From Lysobacteraceae bacterium (GTDB lineage: Bacteria > Bdellovibrionota > UBA1018 > JAGTJX01), in NCBI GenBank assembly GCA_023657465.1, contig JAGTJX010000003.1, positions 375,889-439,888 of the forward strand: a DNA stretch of 64,000 nt, given 5' to 3'. This document shows, piece by piece, positions 1-8,305 of the stretch. The position numbers and the translations under genes were made by a program. The notes under the pieces are model-generated. The model worked only from the letters and a program-made list of their open reading frames with translations, did not search any database and had not been told where the DNA came from. The stretch's first letter is position 1. The number at the start of each line of letters is the position of its first letter.

Positions 1-160
1 CTTGAGATCACGTGGCACTGATCCTGATGCTGTGATTGCCAAGCGCATGAAGAATGCGAAGTCCGAGATGGATCGCATGAACGAGTTCACTACCATTCTC
101 ATTAATGATGATTTAGACGAAACTTATAAGAAGTTTAAGGACGTGGTCTTTGGCAAATAA
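1..160 (+). CDS. gmk: Guanylate kinase, C-terminal end (partial)
   Basis: The frame starting at base 2 reads 52 residues to a TAA at 158-160 and is cut off by the left edge of the window. It shows the usual C-terminal end of guanylate kinase: R-S-R-G-T-D-P, then AKRM and a closing I-x-N-D-D-L-D stretch. The enzyme phosphorylates GMP to GDP in the cytoplasm. It overlaps the Rel/SpoT gene that follows by 11 bases, so the two are probably co-transcribed and translationally coupled. In many proteobacteria rpoZ lies between gmk and spoT; here it is absent. Confidence 0.85.
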   Translation, partial: LRSRGTDPDAVIAKRMKNAKSEMDRMNEFTTILINDDLDETYKKFKDVVFGK

Positions 161-2354
161 AGAAAAGCACGTCACCCTCGATGATCTCTGCAGGACAGTC
201 CAGAGCTACTTCCCTGAAGCACAGATTGATCGAATCAAAAAGGCTTACGCATTCGCAGACAATGCACACAAGGGACAACTGAGATCGAGCGGCGATCCCT
301 ACATCATTCACCCTCTCGAAGTAGCCTACACACTTGCTGAGATGAAGATGGATATCGCAAGCATCATCACTGCACTTCTTCACGATACAGTCGAAGACAC
401 TGACGTGAGTTCTGCTGACATCACAAAGGAATTCGGAGCAGATGTTGCAGCTCTCGTTGATGGTGTGACTAAGCTTTCACAGATTACTTTCCGCACCACT
501 GAAGAGAAACAAGCAGAGAACTTCCGCAAGATGATCATCGCTATGGCGAAGGACATCCGCGTGATCTTAGTGAAGCTTGCTGACAGGCTCAACAACATGC
601 GCACTCTAGATTTCCTCCCTGAAGAGAAACAGCGGATCATCGCTCAAGAGACTCTCGATATCTATGCGCCGATTGCCAATCGCCTCGGTATGGGATGGAT
701 CAAGATTGAATTAGAAGACCTCTGTCTCCGTCATCTCCACAGAGATGCTTACGTGAGACTCACTGAGAGAATCTCCAAGAAGAAGAAAGAACGAGATGCT
801 TACATTGAATCTCTTTGTGTTACCTTCAATGAGAAACTCAAAGAATACGACATGAATGCTCAAGTCTCAGGACGAGCGAAGCACTTCTATTCCATCTATA
901 AGAAAATTGAGCGAAGAAGTGTCGACTTCGATCAGATCAACGACATCATTGCATTTCGTATCATCGTCGATAACATCACAGAGTGCTACAAGGCACTAGG
1001 AGTGATCCATGCGCTCTTCCTACCTGTGCCGGGTAGATTCAAAGATTACATCGCCATGCCTAAGGCCAATAATTATCAATCCCTTCACACGACTGTCATC
1101 GGTCCTGAAGGTGAACGAGTAGAGATTCAGATCCGCACTCAAGAGATGCATCAAGTTGCTGAACGCGGGATCGCAGCTCACTGGCAATACAAAGAAGGCA
1201 AATTCGAAAGTAAGTCGCGCGAGAACACCGAGTGGGTCACGCGCCTTCTTGAGTGGCAGAAGGATCTCTCTGATCCGAATGAATTCTTAGAGACCGTGAA
1301 GATCGATCTCTTCGCTGAAGATGTTTTTATTTTCACTCCTACAGGTGAAGTGAAGCAGCTTCCGTTTGGATCGACTCCACTCGACTTCGCATTCGCAGTT
1401 CATACTGATGTCGGCAACAAGTGTGTCGGAGCCAAAGTAAACGGCAAGCAAGTCCCCCTTAAGCATCGTCTCAAATCAGGCGACACCGTAGAGATCATCA
1501 CTTCCCCTAACCAACAACCATCTAAAGACTGGCTCAAGATTGTCAAATCTTCTCGTGCTAAAGCCAAAATTCGTGCCTTCATCAAAACTCAAGAGCGAGA
1601 TCGCGCGATGGAAATTGGAACAGAGCTTGTGGATAAGGAGCTCAAGAAGTACGAACTCTCTCCATCGAAGATTGAGAAGTCAGGACAGCTCATCAAAGTC
1701 GCTCAAGATTTAAGCCTCAGGACAGTTGAGGAACTCAGAGTCTCTGTCGGTTATGGCAGAGTAAGCCTGAGCGACATCATCAGCCGACTCCTCACCAAAG
1801 AAGAAATTGACAAACGTCTTGTAGCACTCCATCAACCTGAGACTCCTAAGCCTGAAGTTGGCTTCTTAAAGAAAATGTTCAAACACGCAACCAAGCCGCG
1901 CGAATCCAAAACCGCGATCAAGGTTGCAAATCTCAACGACGTGCTCATTCGTTTTGCAAAGTGCTGCAATCCACTTCCAGGCGATAGCATTGTGGGCTTC
2001 ATCACAAGAGGCAGAGGCGTGACGATCCACTCGGGCAATTGCCCTAAGGCGATCGACACGGATCAAGAACGTAAAATCGATGTGCAGTGGAACATTCATC
2101 CGAACTCTCAGTTCCGCCATCAAGTCAGGATCAGAATCCTCTCGACTGATGAACCAGGCTTACTTGCGATGCTCTCACAGACGATCAGTCATTCTAATAT
2201 CAACATCACCTCAGCCAACGTACGTGTGACGAAGGACAAGAAGGCAGTAGCGATCTTCGAAGTCGAAGTCACTGATCTTTCTCAACTGCACAAGGTTATG
2301 AGTGCACTCGAAGCCAAGAAGGGCGTTATCTCAGTAGAGAGAACGAGGAATTGA
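150..2354 (+). CDS. spoT: Bifunctional (p)ppGpp synthetase/hydrolase, Rel/SpoT type
   Basis: A 734-residue RelA/SpoT homologue that makes and degrades the stringent alarmone (p)ppGpp. The N-terminal hydrolase domain has its metal-binding HD pair at residues 78-79 within LLHDTVEDTD. The synthetase domain carries RFKD at 296-299; an RxKD loop is known to mark bifunctional enzymes, in contrast to the acidic ExDD loop of synthetase-only RelA. It is followed by YQSLHTTV and EIQIRT. A TGS domain (about 395-455) and a C-terminal ACT domain (about 660-734) complete the family layout. The start is TTG, supported by AAGGA at 137-141, 8 bases upstream, inside the end of gmk. Both catalytic halves look intact. 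Confidence 0.96.
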   Translation: MANKEKHVTLDDLCRTVQSYFPEAQIDRIKKAYAFADNAHKGQLRSSGDPYIIHPLEVAYTLAEMKMDIASIITALLHDTVEDTDVSSADITKEFGADVAALVDGVTKLSQITFRTTEEKQAENFRKMIIAMAKDIRVILVKLADRLNNMRTLDFLPEEKQRIIAQETLDIYAPIANRLGMGWIKIELEDLCLRHLHRDAYVRLTERISKKKKERDAYIESLCVTFNEKLKEYDMNAQVSGRAKHFYSIYKKIERRSVDFDQINDIIAFRIIVDNITECYKALGVIHALFLPVPGRFKDYIAMPKANNYQSLHTTVIGPEGERVEIQIRTQEMHQVAERGIAAHWQYKEGKFESKSRENTEWVTRLLEWQKDLSDPNEFLETVKIDLFAEDVFIFTPTGEVKQLPFGSTPLDFAFAVHTDVGNKCVGAKVNGKQVPLKHRLKSGDTVEIITSPNQQPSKDWLKIVKSSRAKAKIRAFIKTQERDRAMEIGTELVDKELKKYELSPSKIEKSGQLIKVAQDLSLRTVEELRVSVGYGRVSLSDIISRLLTKEEIDKRLVALHQPETPKPEVGFLKKMFKHATKPRESKTAIKVANLNDVLIRFAKCCNPLPGDSIVGFITRGRGVTIHSGNCPKAIDTDQERKIDVQWNIHPNSQFRHQVRIRILSTDEPGLLAMLSQTISHSNINITSANVRVTKDKKAVAIFEVEVTDLSQLHKVMSALEAKKGVISVERTRN

Positions 2355-2542
2355 ACATATTGTCCAACCCCGCGACAAAACGTGGCTCGTTTTATTAAGT
2401 ACTTTTCTTCCTGGATCACTCTCACGAGTACAGAAACCACAGCGATTACAAGAAACACATGAACAAAACCGTTCATTGTATAGCCAGTACCCATTCCTAA
2501 AAGCCAAAACACAATCATAATAACAGTAACACTTTCTAACAT
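2282..2542 (-). CDS. Small Lmo0937-like membrane protein
   Basis: The first 50 residues after the ATG at 2542 (MLES, then WLLGMGTGYTMNGFVHVFLV and a final RVIQ) match the small two-helix Lmo0937 membrane family, often induced in envelope or general stress. A GAAGAA stretch upstream could bind ribosomes. Family members usually stop soon after an R-x-I-Q-G-R-K tail. Here the frame instead runs on for about 37 residues into the antisense of the spoT 3' end, and dropping back one base after the RVIQ codons restores the usual GRK tail. The extension may therefore result from a one-base deletion near 2408. Confidence 0.6.
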   Translation of the reverse strand: MLESVTVIMIVFWLLGMGTGYTMNGFVHVFLVIAVVSVLVRVIQEEKYLIKRATFCRGVGQYVQFLVLSTEITPFLASSALITLCS

Positions 2543-2601
2543 GATGAATTCTTCTTTTCTTACAAATGTAAGTAGCAAGGAGCGAGCCAGTTTCAGGCTG
2601 A

Positions 2602-3351
2602 TTAAACGAATCTGACTTTGCTGTCGTCTTTAGGAGTGAGCTGAGACATGACAGAGACGAGGTCTCCATCTGAGAAAAGTTTTGCAGCGTAGCCAATGAG
2701 CGCACGACGAGAGTTCTCATCCAGTAGTGCCCCCCTACCCTTAGCCGTCATCTGAGCAATCCCAAGTAGGAACGCCCAAGCGGTAAACGTAGAGTTCATC
2801 GCAATATCTGACTTCTTATCAGACTCAGGACACGCGGAAGAGAAGAAGTGAGAAGTCACTGAGATCGCACTCATAGTAGTGGAGCTCAACGATTCAAAAA
2901 TCTCTTTTGAAAATTCAGATGTGTTTAAATTATTAGAAGTGACTCTGAGAACATCGAAGTAATAACCGTATGCTCCATAGATCTCTAGAAACTCTTCAAT
3001 CAGTCCTTCTGTCTTCTTCAGTGAGAGCTTCTCTCCTGTTCCTAAATAAGCTTTGAGGAGATCGTCAACTTGCTGAGATCCCAAAGCAGCAAGACCCATA
3101 TAGATATCGTCTTTGGATTTGAAGTAGAGATAGAGCGAGCCAATAGAATATTCGCACGCAGCAGCGATGTCATGCATCGTCACTTGAGTGATTCCACGAG
3201 TCTCAAAGAGCTGCTTAGCAGTTTCGAGAACTTTTGTTTTCTTCGCTGATTTTTCACGCTCGCGACGCGTGGCGATCCCCATCCCCATGCACACAGTTGC
3301 ACCATGAAATACTTGACTTTGCAAGCGGGAGCTAACAACCTGTAATGACAT
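2602..3351 (-). CDS. TetR/AcrR family transcriptional regulator
   Basis: A one-component repressor of the TetR family. The helix-turn-helix lies in the segment TMHDIAAACEYSIGSLYLYF, preceded by a typical A-K-Q-L-F-E-T-R-G helix. The C-terminal ligand-binding part is not assignable. The frame is open from 3351 (249 residues), but about 30 residues precede the usual TetR beginning, so an internal ATG at 3288 or 3282 is possible; neither has a clear ribosome site. It is transcribed divergently from the PuuD-like membrane gene at 3388 and is the natural candidate to regulate it through the 36-base gap. Confidence 0.88.
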   Translation of the reverse strand: MSLQVVSSRLQSQVFHGATVCMGMGIATRREREKSAKKTKVLETAKQLFETRGITQVTMHDIAAACEYSIGSLYLYFKSKDDIYMGLAALGSQQVDDLLKAYLGTGEKLSLKKTEGLIEEFLEIYGAYGYYFDVLRVTSNNLNTSEFSKEIFESLSSTTMSAISVTSHFFSSACPESDKKSDIAMNSTFTAWAFLLGIAQMTAKGRGALLDENSRRALIGYAAKLFSDGDLVSVMSQLTPKDDSKVRFV

Positions 3352-3387
3352 GAGACATTATAGCTCTTTAATCACAAGGAGGATCCT

Positions 3388-4089
3388 ATGGACCTAGCTC
3401 TATTTAATATCGATGGATTTTTATTTTTAATGAGATGGCTTCACGTTTTTTTTGGCATCATTTGGATTGGCCATCTTTACTATTTTAATTTCACACAAGG
3501 CGCTTACATGGCTCAAGCTGACGCAAACGCTAAGTCATCCGTACTTCAGAAGCTTCTCCCTGAAGCTCTCTGGTGGTTCCGTTGGGGTGCGATGTTCACA
3601 CTCATTACAGGACTGATCTATATCGGTATCCGCGGTCACATGGGTGGTGTCGTAATGTTTGCGACCTCTTGGGGCGCATGCATCATGGCTGGCATGACTC
3701 TTGGTATCATTATGTTCTTAAACGTTTGGCTCGTGATCTGGCCTAATCAGAAAGTGGTCATCGCAAACGCTGTAGCTGTTGCTGCAGGTCAACCCGCTAA
3801 TCCAGCTGCTGCTGTGTCTTCTGGTAAGGCACTCCTCGCATCACGCACGAACACGATGTTCTCTATCCCCATGTTGTTTTTCATGGCTGGCGCAAGACAC
3901 CTTCCCCTTCGCACCGATGAGAACTCTAATTTCATGATGCTCACGATTGCTTACGCGATCATTATGGGCGCTCTTGAATTAAATGCGATCAAAGGCAAAT
4001 TAGGACCTCTCACTAAAGTCGGTGGAGTGATTCACATGGGATTCATTCTTACGATCGTGATGTACGTTGTGATGGAAGTGCTTCTCTAA
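3388..4089 (+). CDS. PuuD/urate oxidase N-terminal-type membrane protein
   Basis: A 233-residue integral membrane protein resembling the membrane domain of urate hydroxylase PuuD (PF06181, formerly DUF989). It has the family's first helix with conserved histidine (RWLHVFFGIIWIGHLYYFNF), an LWWFRWGA segment and five or more hydrophobic helices. Full PuuD carries a C-terminal cytochrome c domain; no CxxCH is present here, so it is the short form, whose substrate is not established. A strong AAGGAGG lies at 3376-3382. The divergent TetR gene probably regulates it. No other purine-degradation gene is nearby, so a role in urate oxidation should not be assumed. Confidence 0.8.
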   Translation: MDLALFNIDGFLFLMRWLHVFFGIIWIGHLYYFNFTQGAYMAQADANAKSSVLQKLLPEALWWFRWGAMFTLITGLIYIGIRGHMGGVVMFATSWGACIMAGMTLGIIMFLNVWLVIWPNQKVVIANAVAVAAGQPANPAAAVSSGKALLASRTNTMFSIPMLFFMAGARHLPLRTDENSNFMMLTIAYAIIMGALELNAIKGKLGPLTKVGGVIHMGFILTIVMYVVMEVLL

Positions 4090-4117
4090 TCTATTCACTA
4101 CTTAATCATTAATGATG

Positions 4118-4148
4118 GGTGCTCTTGCCATAATCTGGCAAGAGCACC
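4118..4148. terminator. Perfect hairpin after the PuuD-like gene
   Basis: GGTGCTCTTGCCA (4118-4130) and TGGCAAGAGCACC (4136-4148) form a 13-bp perfect stem with a 5-base loop, 28 bases after the PuuD stop codon. There is no T-run, so it is not a classical intrinsic terminator. Its right arm is the beginning of the 44-bp repeat that flanks the transposase, so it may belong to the mobile unit rather than to the gene before it. Confidence 0.5.
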
Positions 4149-4175
4149 GCATTAGGTATGCATTACACGCTGCGA
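4132..4175. repeat. 44-bp direct repeat, left copy
   Basis: This copy begins within the hairpin loop at 4131-4135 and ends just before ATACC. It matches 5047-5090 at 43 of 44 bases by direct comparison. It contains the last codons and the stop of the transposase gene. Confidence 0.85.
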
Positions 4176-4990
4176 ATACCATTTTTTGGCAATAATCCAA
4201 GGATTCTCTCATCACCTAAAATCTTCAAGCCAGTTTGAACTTCGCCCTCTTTTTTGTTTTGAAATATATTTCTTACCGTTCTGGGACTTATTTGATGAGC
4301 TAAACCCAGTTGAGTACAATTTTTCCAACCTAATTTCCTTGCAAGCAATAAAGAAAAATCTCTTGCCTCTGATGAAACATAAAGAGACTCCATCTGCGAG
4401 CGAGTAGATAAAAGTGCTGCACTTTTGATATTCTCTAAGTTTTCAGATGGATATTCCATGATTGGTATCGGACTCCGGAGCTTAGTCCCCTGAACTTGTA
4501 CTGAGGGATCGCTCGAAACATAGCGATGAAACCAATGAGGATCATATCTTCTCATGACCTTCATGATTGACTTTTCATTTACCCATGGATTCAAAATATA
4601 TCCTAACCAATCTAAATGAGTAGACCACTCCCAGGCGAGAGGATCAGCACATAGTTTTTTTCTGCAAGGATTCAAGTGAACATATCGGATTTGCCTTAAT
4701 AGCTTTTCCTGAGAAGGAAGGTCTTCAGGATCTGGCACAGATTCCCAACTTGAACGCCCAAGCTTTAAGCTCTTACTCACTGATCCCAATAAATAGGAAA
4801 GGTTCTGTTTCTGGGCTTCTTGTCCTAAAGCTGGACAGACTACATGCAAATGATTTGGCATTAAAACACATGCTATGGCGTCAGGGAATATTTCGCGGAG
4901 TGCTTTCCAAGTTTCAACGCAAACGGGACGGTGTTTAAACGGCTCATACCAACGATTTCTAGCTACCCAATGGAGATACATAGAAATCAA
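4163..4990 (-). CDS. REP-associated tyrosine transposase-like protein (Y1_Tnp)
   Basis: A 275-residue single-strand transposase/nickase of the HUH superfamily. The metal-binding pair is seen in VLMPNHLHVV (HLH), and the IRYVHLNPCRKKLCADP segment is the typical RAYT helix that should hold the nucleophilic tyrosine, followed by W-E-W-S-T-H. The N-terminal YLHWVARNRW replaces the usual YHVxxRGNNR strand. The C-terminal 100 residues include a helix-turn-helix-like stretch (LGLAHQISPRTVRNIF), which may read the flanking repeats. The frame is open from a TTG at 4990; an ATG at 4981 is an equally good start, and no ribosome site is evident. It is uninterrupted. Confidence 0.8.
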   Translation of the reverse strand: MISMYLHWVARNRWYEPFKHRPVCVETWKALREIFPDAIACVLMPNHLHVVCPALGQEAQKQNLSYLLGSVSKSLKLGRSSWESVPDPEDLPSQEKLLRQIRYVHLNPCRKKLCADPLAWEWSTHLDWLGYILNPWVNEKSIMKVMRRYDPHWFHRYVSSDPSVQVQGTKLRSPIPIMEYPSENLENIKSAALLSTRSQMESLYVSSEARDFSLLLARKLGWKNCTQLGLAHQISPRTVRNIFQNKKEGEVQTGLKILGDERILGLLPKNGIRSV

Positions 4991-5046
4991 ATGAGCAAGA
5001 GTTAGGCCAAAAAATTGATTCTATCTATTAAAGGCGTGTCCTGCAA

Positions 5047-5090
5047 AATCTGGCAAGAGCACCGCATTAGGCATGCATTACACGCTGCGA
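5047..5090. repeat. 44-bp direct repeat, right copy
   Basis: This is the partner of the copy at 4132-4175, in the same orientation, 57 bases beyond the transposase start. Its surroundings lack the inverted sequence that makes the left copy a hairpin. Confidence 0.85.
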
Positions 5091-5130
5091 TTTCCAAAAT
5101 ATGGCAGTCGCAGGCTCCGAAGAAGACCGA

Positions 5131-5697
5131 TCACCAATCAAATATAATTCCTGTGCTCACTTCATAACGACTGAGCACAATCGTTGCAGCGTTATCAAAA
5201 AACGAACCGTAGGAAATATTAAATCCACCCTCAATATACGCACGTTGCTTTCCAACATAGAAATCAGAGCCACCAATAAATGCCGTGACATGTGAAGAAG
5301 CTGTACCAGGGCGTCCTTCAATCGTACTGATTTGAAGTTGATTTCCATATCCTACATAAGGGTGCCAACCTGCGGCTTCCTGAGGATCTCCGATGAGGTA
5401 ATGCCTGAGAAGCAGTCCATATCCCAATTGGTTAAGAGCAACACCTCCTGGGAACCATCGATAAGAAAGAGTAATATCCACACGAAATCTCTTTCTGACT
5501 ACAAACTCATAAGCTCCATGGAAGCCAAATCCGGAACCAGCGTTTCCAATAGATTGAGGATAAGTGAGTTGATGATACTGTGTTCCAAACCGAAGCGCTC
5601 TATCTGGACTAATAGCTTCTCCGGCTTCAACTCTTCCACAGAAGAGCACAAGAGTAAAAGTTGCAGAAATCATGAAGTTGATCAGCTTTTTTTTCAT
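5131..5697 (-). CDS. Secreted protein, probable outer-membrane beta-barrel
   Basis: 188 residues with a clear signal peptide (KKKLINFMISATFTLVLFC, cleavage expected after VEA-GEA). The mature part alternates aromatic and polar residues (YHQLTY, FGFHGAYEF, VDITLSYRWF, RAYIEGGFNISYG) and ends in a strand with a terminal aromatic residue (IIFDW), which is the outer-membrane barrel insertion signature. It has only about 160 mature residues, so it would be a small eight-stranded barrel. No family is recognised. It is divergent from the protease at 5761. Confidence 0.7.
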   Translation of the reverse strand: MKKKLINFMISATFTLVLFCGRVEAGEAISPDRALRFGTQYHQLTYPQSIGNAGSGFGFHGAYEFVVRKRFRVDITLSYRWFPGGVALNQLGYGLLLRHYLIGDPQEAAGWHPYVGYGNQLQISTIEGRPGTASSHVTAFIGGSDFYVGKQRAYIEGGFNISYGSFFDNAATIVLSRYEVSTGIIFDW

Positions 5698-5760
5698 GGG
5701 GCGGATCTACCACGACCGAAAAAAAATTGACACCCCTAGAGTGCCTGTTACGATTTTTGT

Positions 5761-6693
5761 ATGAAAATCCTATTAACGTTACTGTTAGCTCTAGGGTCCG
5801 CTCAATCCAGTTTTTCACAATCAAAACCACCGAAACCAAAATCAAGCAATCTCGACATCAAGGTCATCTATGGTGAAGACAATCGCCAGGATCTCTATCA
5901 ATTGAAGCCTGATTCTGACTGGAGAACCAGAGTGACCTCCACAGTCGCCCTCATGGACAAGGACACTCTCCAGTTTGATAACGCAGGCAATGCTCTCCTC
6001 CCCGACGAAATGGTCGGCGACCAAATGAACTTCTGCCAAGAAGAACCTTTCTATGAACAACTCACCGCCGCGTTCTGCTCAGGCTCACTCGTAGCCAAGG
6101 ATATTATTCTTACTGCAGGTCACTGCGTGAAGGATCAGCAAGATTGCGACAATCTTATATTTGCTTTCGGTTATCAAATGGACGGAATCAACAAACACCC
6201 TCTCAAAATTCCAGGCAAGGAAGTTTATGGATGCTCAAAGATCATCGACCGTAAGCAAGATAACAATGGAGCCGACTGGGCACTCGTGAGACTGACGAAA
6301 GCAGTACCGGCTGAAGATCACAAGCCATTAGAAATGGAACTAACGCCAGTGAAGAGCGGCACTGAACTTGTAGTGATTGGTCATCCATCTGGCATGCCAG
6401 TGAAAATTGCAGGTGGCGCCAAAGTCAGAAGATCTTTTCGATCTGTTCCTGGACTATCCGGATATTTTACATCTAACTTAGACACTTACGGGGGCAACTC
6501 AGGAAGCGCTGTCTTCAATCGCGCGACAGGAAAAGTAGTCGGTGTCCTTGTTCGTGGAGAGAATGATTACAGCCGTGACGACTCAAGAGACTGCAACGTT
6601 TCAAATAAGTGCGCTGAAGATGGATGCCGTGGAGAAGATGCGACTACTGTTGCATCGTTCATCAACCAACTTGAGAGAGCACGTAAGAATTAG
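5761..6693 (+). CDS. Exported trypsin-like serine protease
   Basis: 310 residues with an N-terminal signal peptide (KILLTLLLALGSAQSSFS) for the periplasm or outside. The chymotrypsin-fold catalytic triad is complete: His121 in TAGHC, Asp172 in GADWALVRL and Ser247 in YGGNSGSAVF. Several cysteines (92, 106, 122, 129, 158) could form disulfides, as expected for an exported enzyme. The layout is closest to V8/glutamyl-endopeptidase-type proteins; the substrate preference cannot be read. Its stop overlaps that of the convergent oxyR by 4 bases. Confidence 0.9.
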   Translation: MKILLTLLLALGSAQSSFSQSKPPKPKSSNLDIKVIYGEDNRQDLYQLKPDSDWRTRVTSTVALMDKDTLQFDNAGNALLPDEMVGDQMNFCQEEPFYEQLTAAFCSGSLVAKDIILTAGHCVKDQQDCDNLIFAFGYQMDGINKHPLKIPGKEVYGCSKIIDRKQDNNGADWALVRLTKAVPAEDHKPLEMELTPVKSGTELVVIGHPSGMPVKIAGGAKVRRSFRSVPGLSGYFTSNLDTYGGNSGSAVFNRATGKVVGVLVRGENDYSRDDSRDCNVSNKCAEDGCRGEDATTVASFINQLERARKN

Positions 6694-7640
6694 ATAATAT
6701 CCAGCACGAGCTTAGGAGCTTTCTTCTCTTTCAGAAGATGCTGAGGCAGATACTTTGTAATCGACTTTTCGATTGCAGAGATGATGTCTAACTTCCAATG
6801 ATCTCTTCTATAAATAAAACTGATCTCACGCGTTGGCTCAAGTGATTTGAACGTTCTCACATGATTTTTAATTTCAGAATCACTCATTTCTCGAAGCATT
6901 AACTTTGGTAAGAAAGTATAACCTACTCCTGACTTCACGATATTCTGGAGAGTCCTGAGACTTCCACTCTGAAAATGGATATTCTTGAGCACTGCTTGAG
7001 TCGCTTCAAGTGAACAAAAATTCAAAACTTGATTCTTAAAACAGTGACCATCTGAGAGCATCCACATGTCTCGTCCATCGAGGTCTTTGATGTCGATCGT
7101 CTTCTTCTCTAGTAATCTATGATTCCTAGAGAAATAGAGAACAAAAGGCTCGTAGTACAGAGGATGTACCTTGTAGCTTGATTCATCAATCGGAGTAGCT
7201 AAGATGCCACCATCGAGTCGGTCGTTCTTGATTTCTGTGAGTACTGTTTCGGTTTTTAACTCTTCAATTGTCAGATCGACACCTGGATACTGCTGAGAGA
7301 AGTGACTGATAAAAAGTGGAATAAGGTCACTCGCTACTGTAGGAATAATGCCCAATCGAAATTCTCCTGAAACCGCATCACCTTTCTTCTGTGCGAAGTA
7401 GAGGAGCTTCTCATTCTCACGAATCACAATTTTCGCTTGATTGAGGAACCCTAATCCTGAAGGGGTTGGAATGACAGGCTTCTGCAAGCGATCAAAAATA
7501 ATCACACCCACTTCATCTTCCAGTTTCTGAATTTGCTGACTGAGCGTGGGTTGAGAGACATGACAGGCCTCTGCAGCCCTTCCGAAGTGACGGTGCTTCT
7601 CGACTGCCAATACGTATTCAATTTGAGTCAATGTGGGCAT
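6690..7640 (-). CDS. oxyR: Peroxide-sensing LysR-family regulator OxyR
   Basis: 316 residues. The N-terminal LysR helix-turn-helix (HFGRAAEACHVSQPTLSQQI) is followed by an effector domain with both redox cysteines of OxyR in the diagnostic segment DGHCFKNQVLNFC (Cys200 and Cys209 from this start). In E. coli OxyR the equivalent Cys199 and Cys208 form the H2O2-sensing disulfide. The frame can be opened at a TTG at 7652, but that codon lies inside the GGAGG that serves the ATG at 7640, so 7640 is the true start. Divergent ahpC-ahpD and an OxyR-like operator make this a complete peroxide-response module. Confidence 0.95.
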   Translation of the reverse strand: MPTLTQIEYVLAVEKHRHFGRAAEACHVSQPTLSQQIQKLEDEVGVIIFDRLQKPVIPTPSGLGFLNQAKIVIRENEKLLYFAQKKGDAVSGEFRLGIIPTVASDLIPLFISHFSQQYPGVDLTIEELKTETVLTEIKNDRLDGGILATPIDESSYKVHPLYYEPFVLYFSRNHRLLEKKTIDIKDLDGRDMWMLSDGHCFKNQVLNFCSLEATQAVLKNIHFQSGSLRTLQNIVKSGVGYTFLPKLMLREMSDSEIKNHVRTFKSLEPTREISFIYRRDHWKLDIISAIEKSITKYLPQHLLKEKKAPKLVLDII

Positions 7641-7661
7641 GATGGCCTCCAATTTCTAATG

Positions 7662-7697
7662 ATAGCATATACCTATTACTTAATAGAAACAATCGAT
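7662..7697. promoter_or_regulatory. Probable OxyR binding site
   Basis: ATAG (7662-7665), seven bases, CTAT (7673-7676), six bases, ATAG (7683-7686), seven bases, CGAT (7694-7697). The known OxyR tetramer site is four ATAG/CTAT elements spaced by seven bases. Here three elements are exact, one has a single change and one spacer is a base short. It sits between oxyR and ahpC and could serve both promoters. Confidence 0.75.
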
Positions 7698-7768
7698 TTT
7701 ATATATCATTAGAACTGGGCGATAGTGATTGAGTAGCAAAGAACATCAAACCGAAAGGAACTATCACT

Positions 7769-8305
7769 ATGTTAGGCATTGGCAAGAAATTCCCAGAATT
7801 CAAACTCAAAGCAACCGTATCAACGGATATTAAAACCGCATTCACAGACATCGCCAACTCCACTTACAAGGGTAAGTGGCTCGTGGTCTTTTTCCACCCT
7901 AAGGACTTCACCTTCGTCTGTCCTACTGAGATCAAAGGATTCGGTGATCTCAATGGCAAATTCAAAGATAGAGACGCTCAGATCTTAAACGCAAGCACCG
8001 ATACAGAATTCGTCCACTTAGCATGGAGACAGAGTCACGCAGATCTCAAGAACCTCCCCTTCCCTATGCTTACAGATGTGAAGCGTGAACTCTCTAGTGC
8101 TCTTGGCATCATCGACGAAAACGAAGGAGTTGCACAGCGTGCGACCTACATCGTCGATCCAGATGGCATCATCCGATTCGTTTACGTCACAGACCTGAGC
8201 GTAGGCCGCAATCCAAACGAAGTGCTCAGAGTACTAGACGGTCTTCAGACTGATGAACTCTGTCCTTGTAATTGGGAAAAAGGAAAGGACACCATCAAAG
8301 TATGA
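7769..8305 (+). CDS. ahpC: Alkyl hydroperoxide reductase subunit C (peroxiredoxin)
   Basis: 178-residue two-cysteine peroxiredoxin that reduces H2O2 and organic hydroperoxides. The peroxidatic Cys51 lies in DFTFVCPTEI; a C-terminal CPC (Cys165/Cys167) supplies the resolving cysteine. An AAAGGA ribosome site precedes the ATG. It is followed by ahpD with an ATGA overlap, and no ahpF is present, so AhpD is the likely electron donor, as in mycobacteria. Confidence 0.95.
   Translation: MLGIGKKFPEFKLKATVSTDIKTAFTDIANSTYKGKWLVVFFHPKDFTFVCPTEIKGFGDLNGKFKDRDAQILNASTDTEFVHLAWRQSHADLKNLPFPMLTDVKRELSSALGIIDENEGVAQRATYIVDPDGIIRFVYVTDLSVGRNPNEVLRVLDGLQTDELCPCNWEKGKDTIKV

Larger units (their letters stand above)
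4132..5090 (-). mobile_element. REP-transposase (RAYT-like) unit with direct-repeat ends
   Basis: A Y1-type transposase gene is enclosed by two direct copies of a 44-base sequence (4132-4175 and 5047-5090) that differ at one position (4157 T versus 5072 C). The transposase stop codon lies inside the left copy. The left copy also completes a 13-bp hairpin with sequence outside it and contains GGTAT...ATACC arms; the right copy has lost both pairings. IS200/IS605-type elements do not make target duplications, so these repeats are more likely part of the element or of a dispersed repeat family. Confidence 0.55.
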
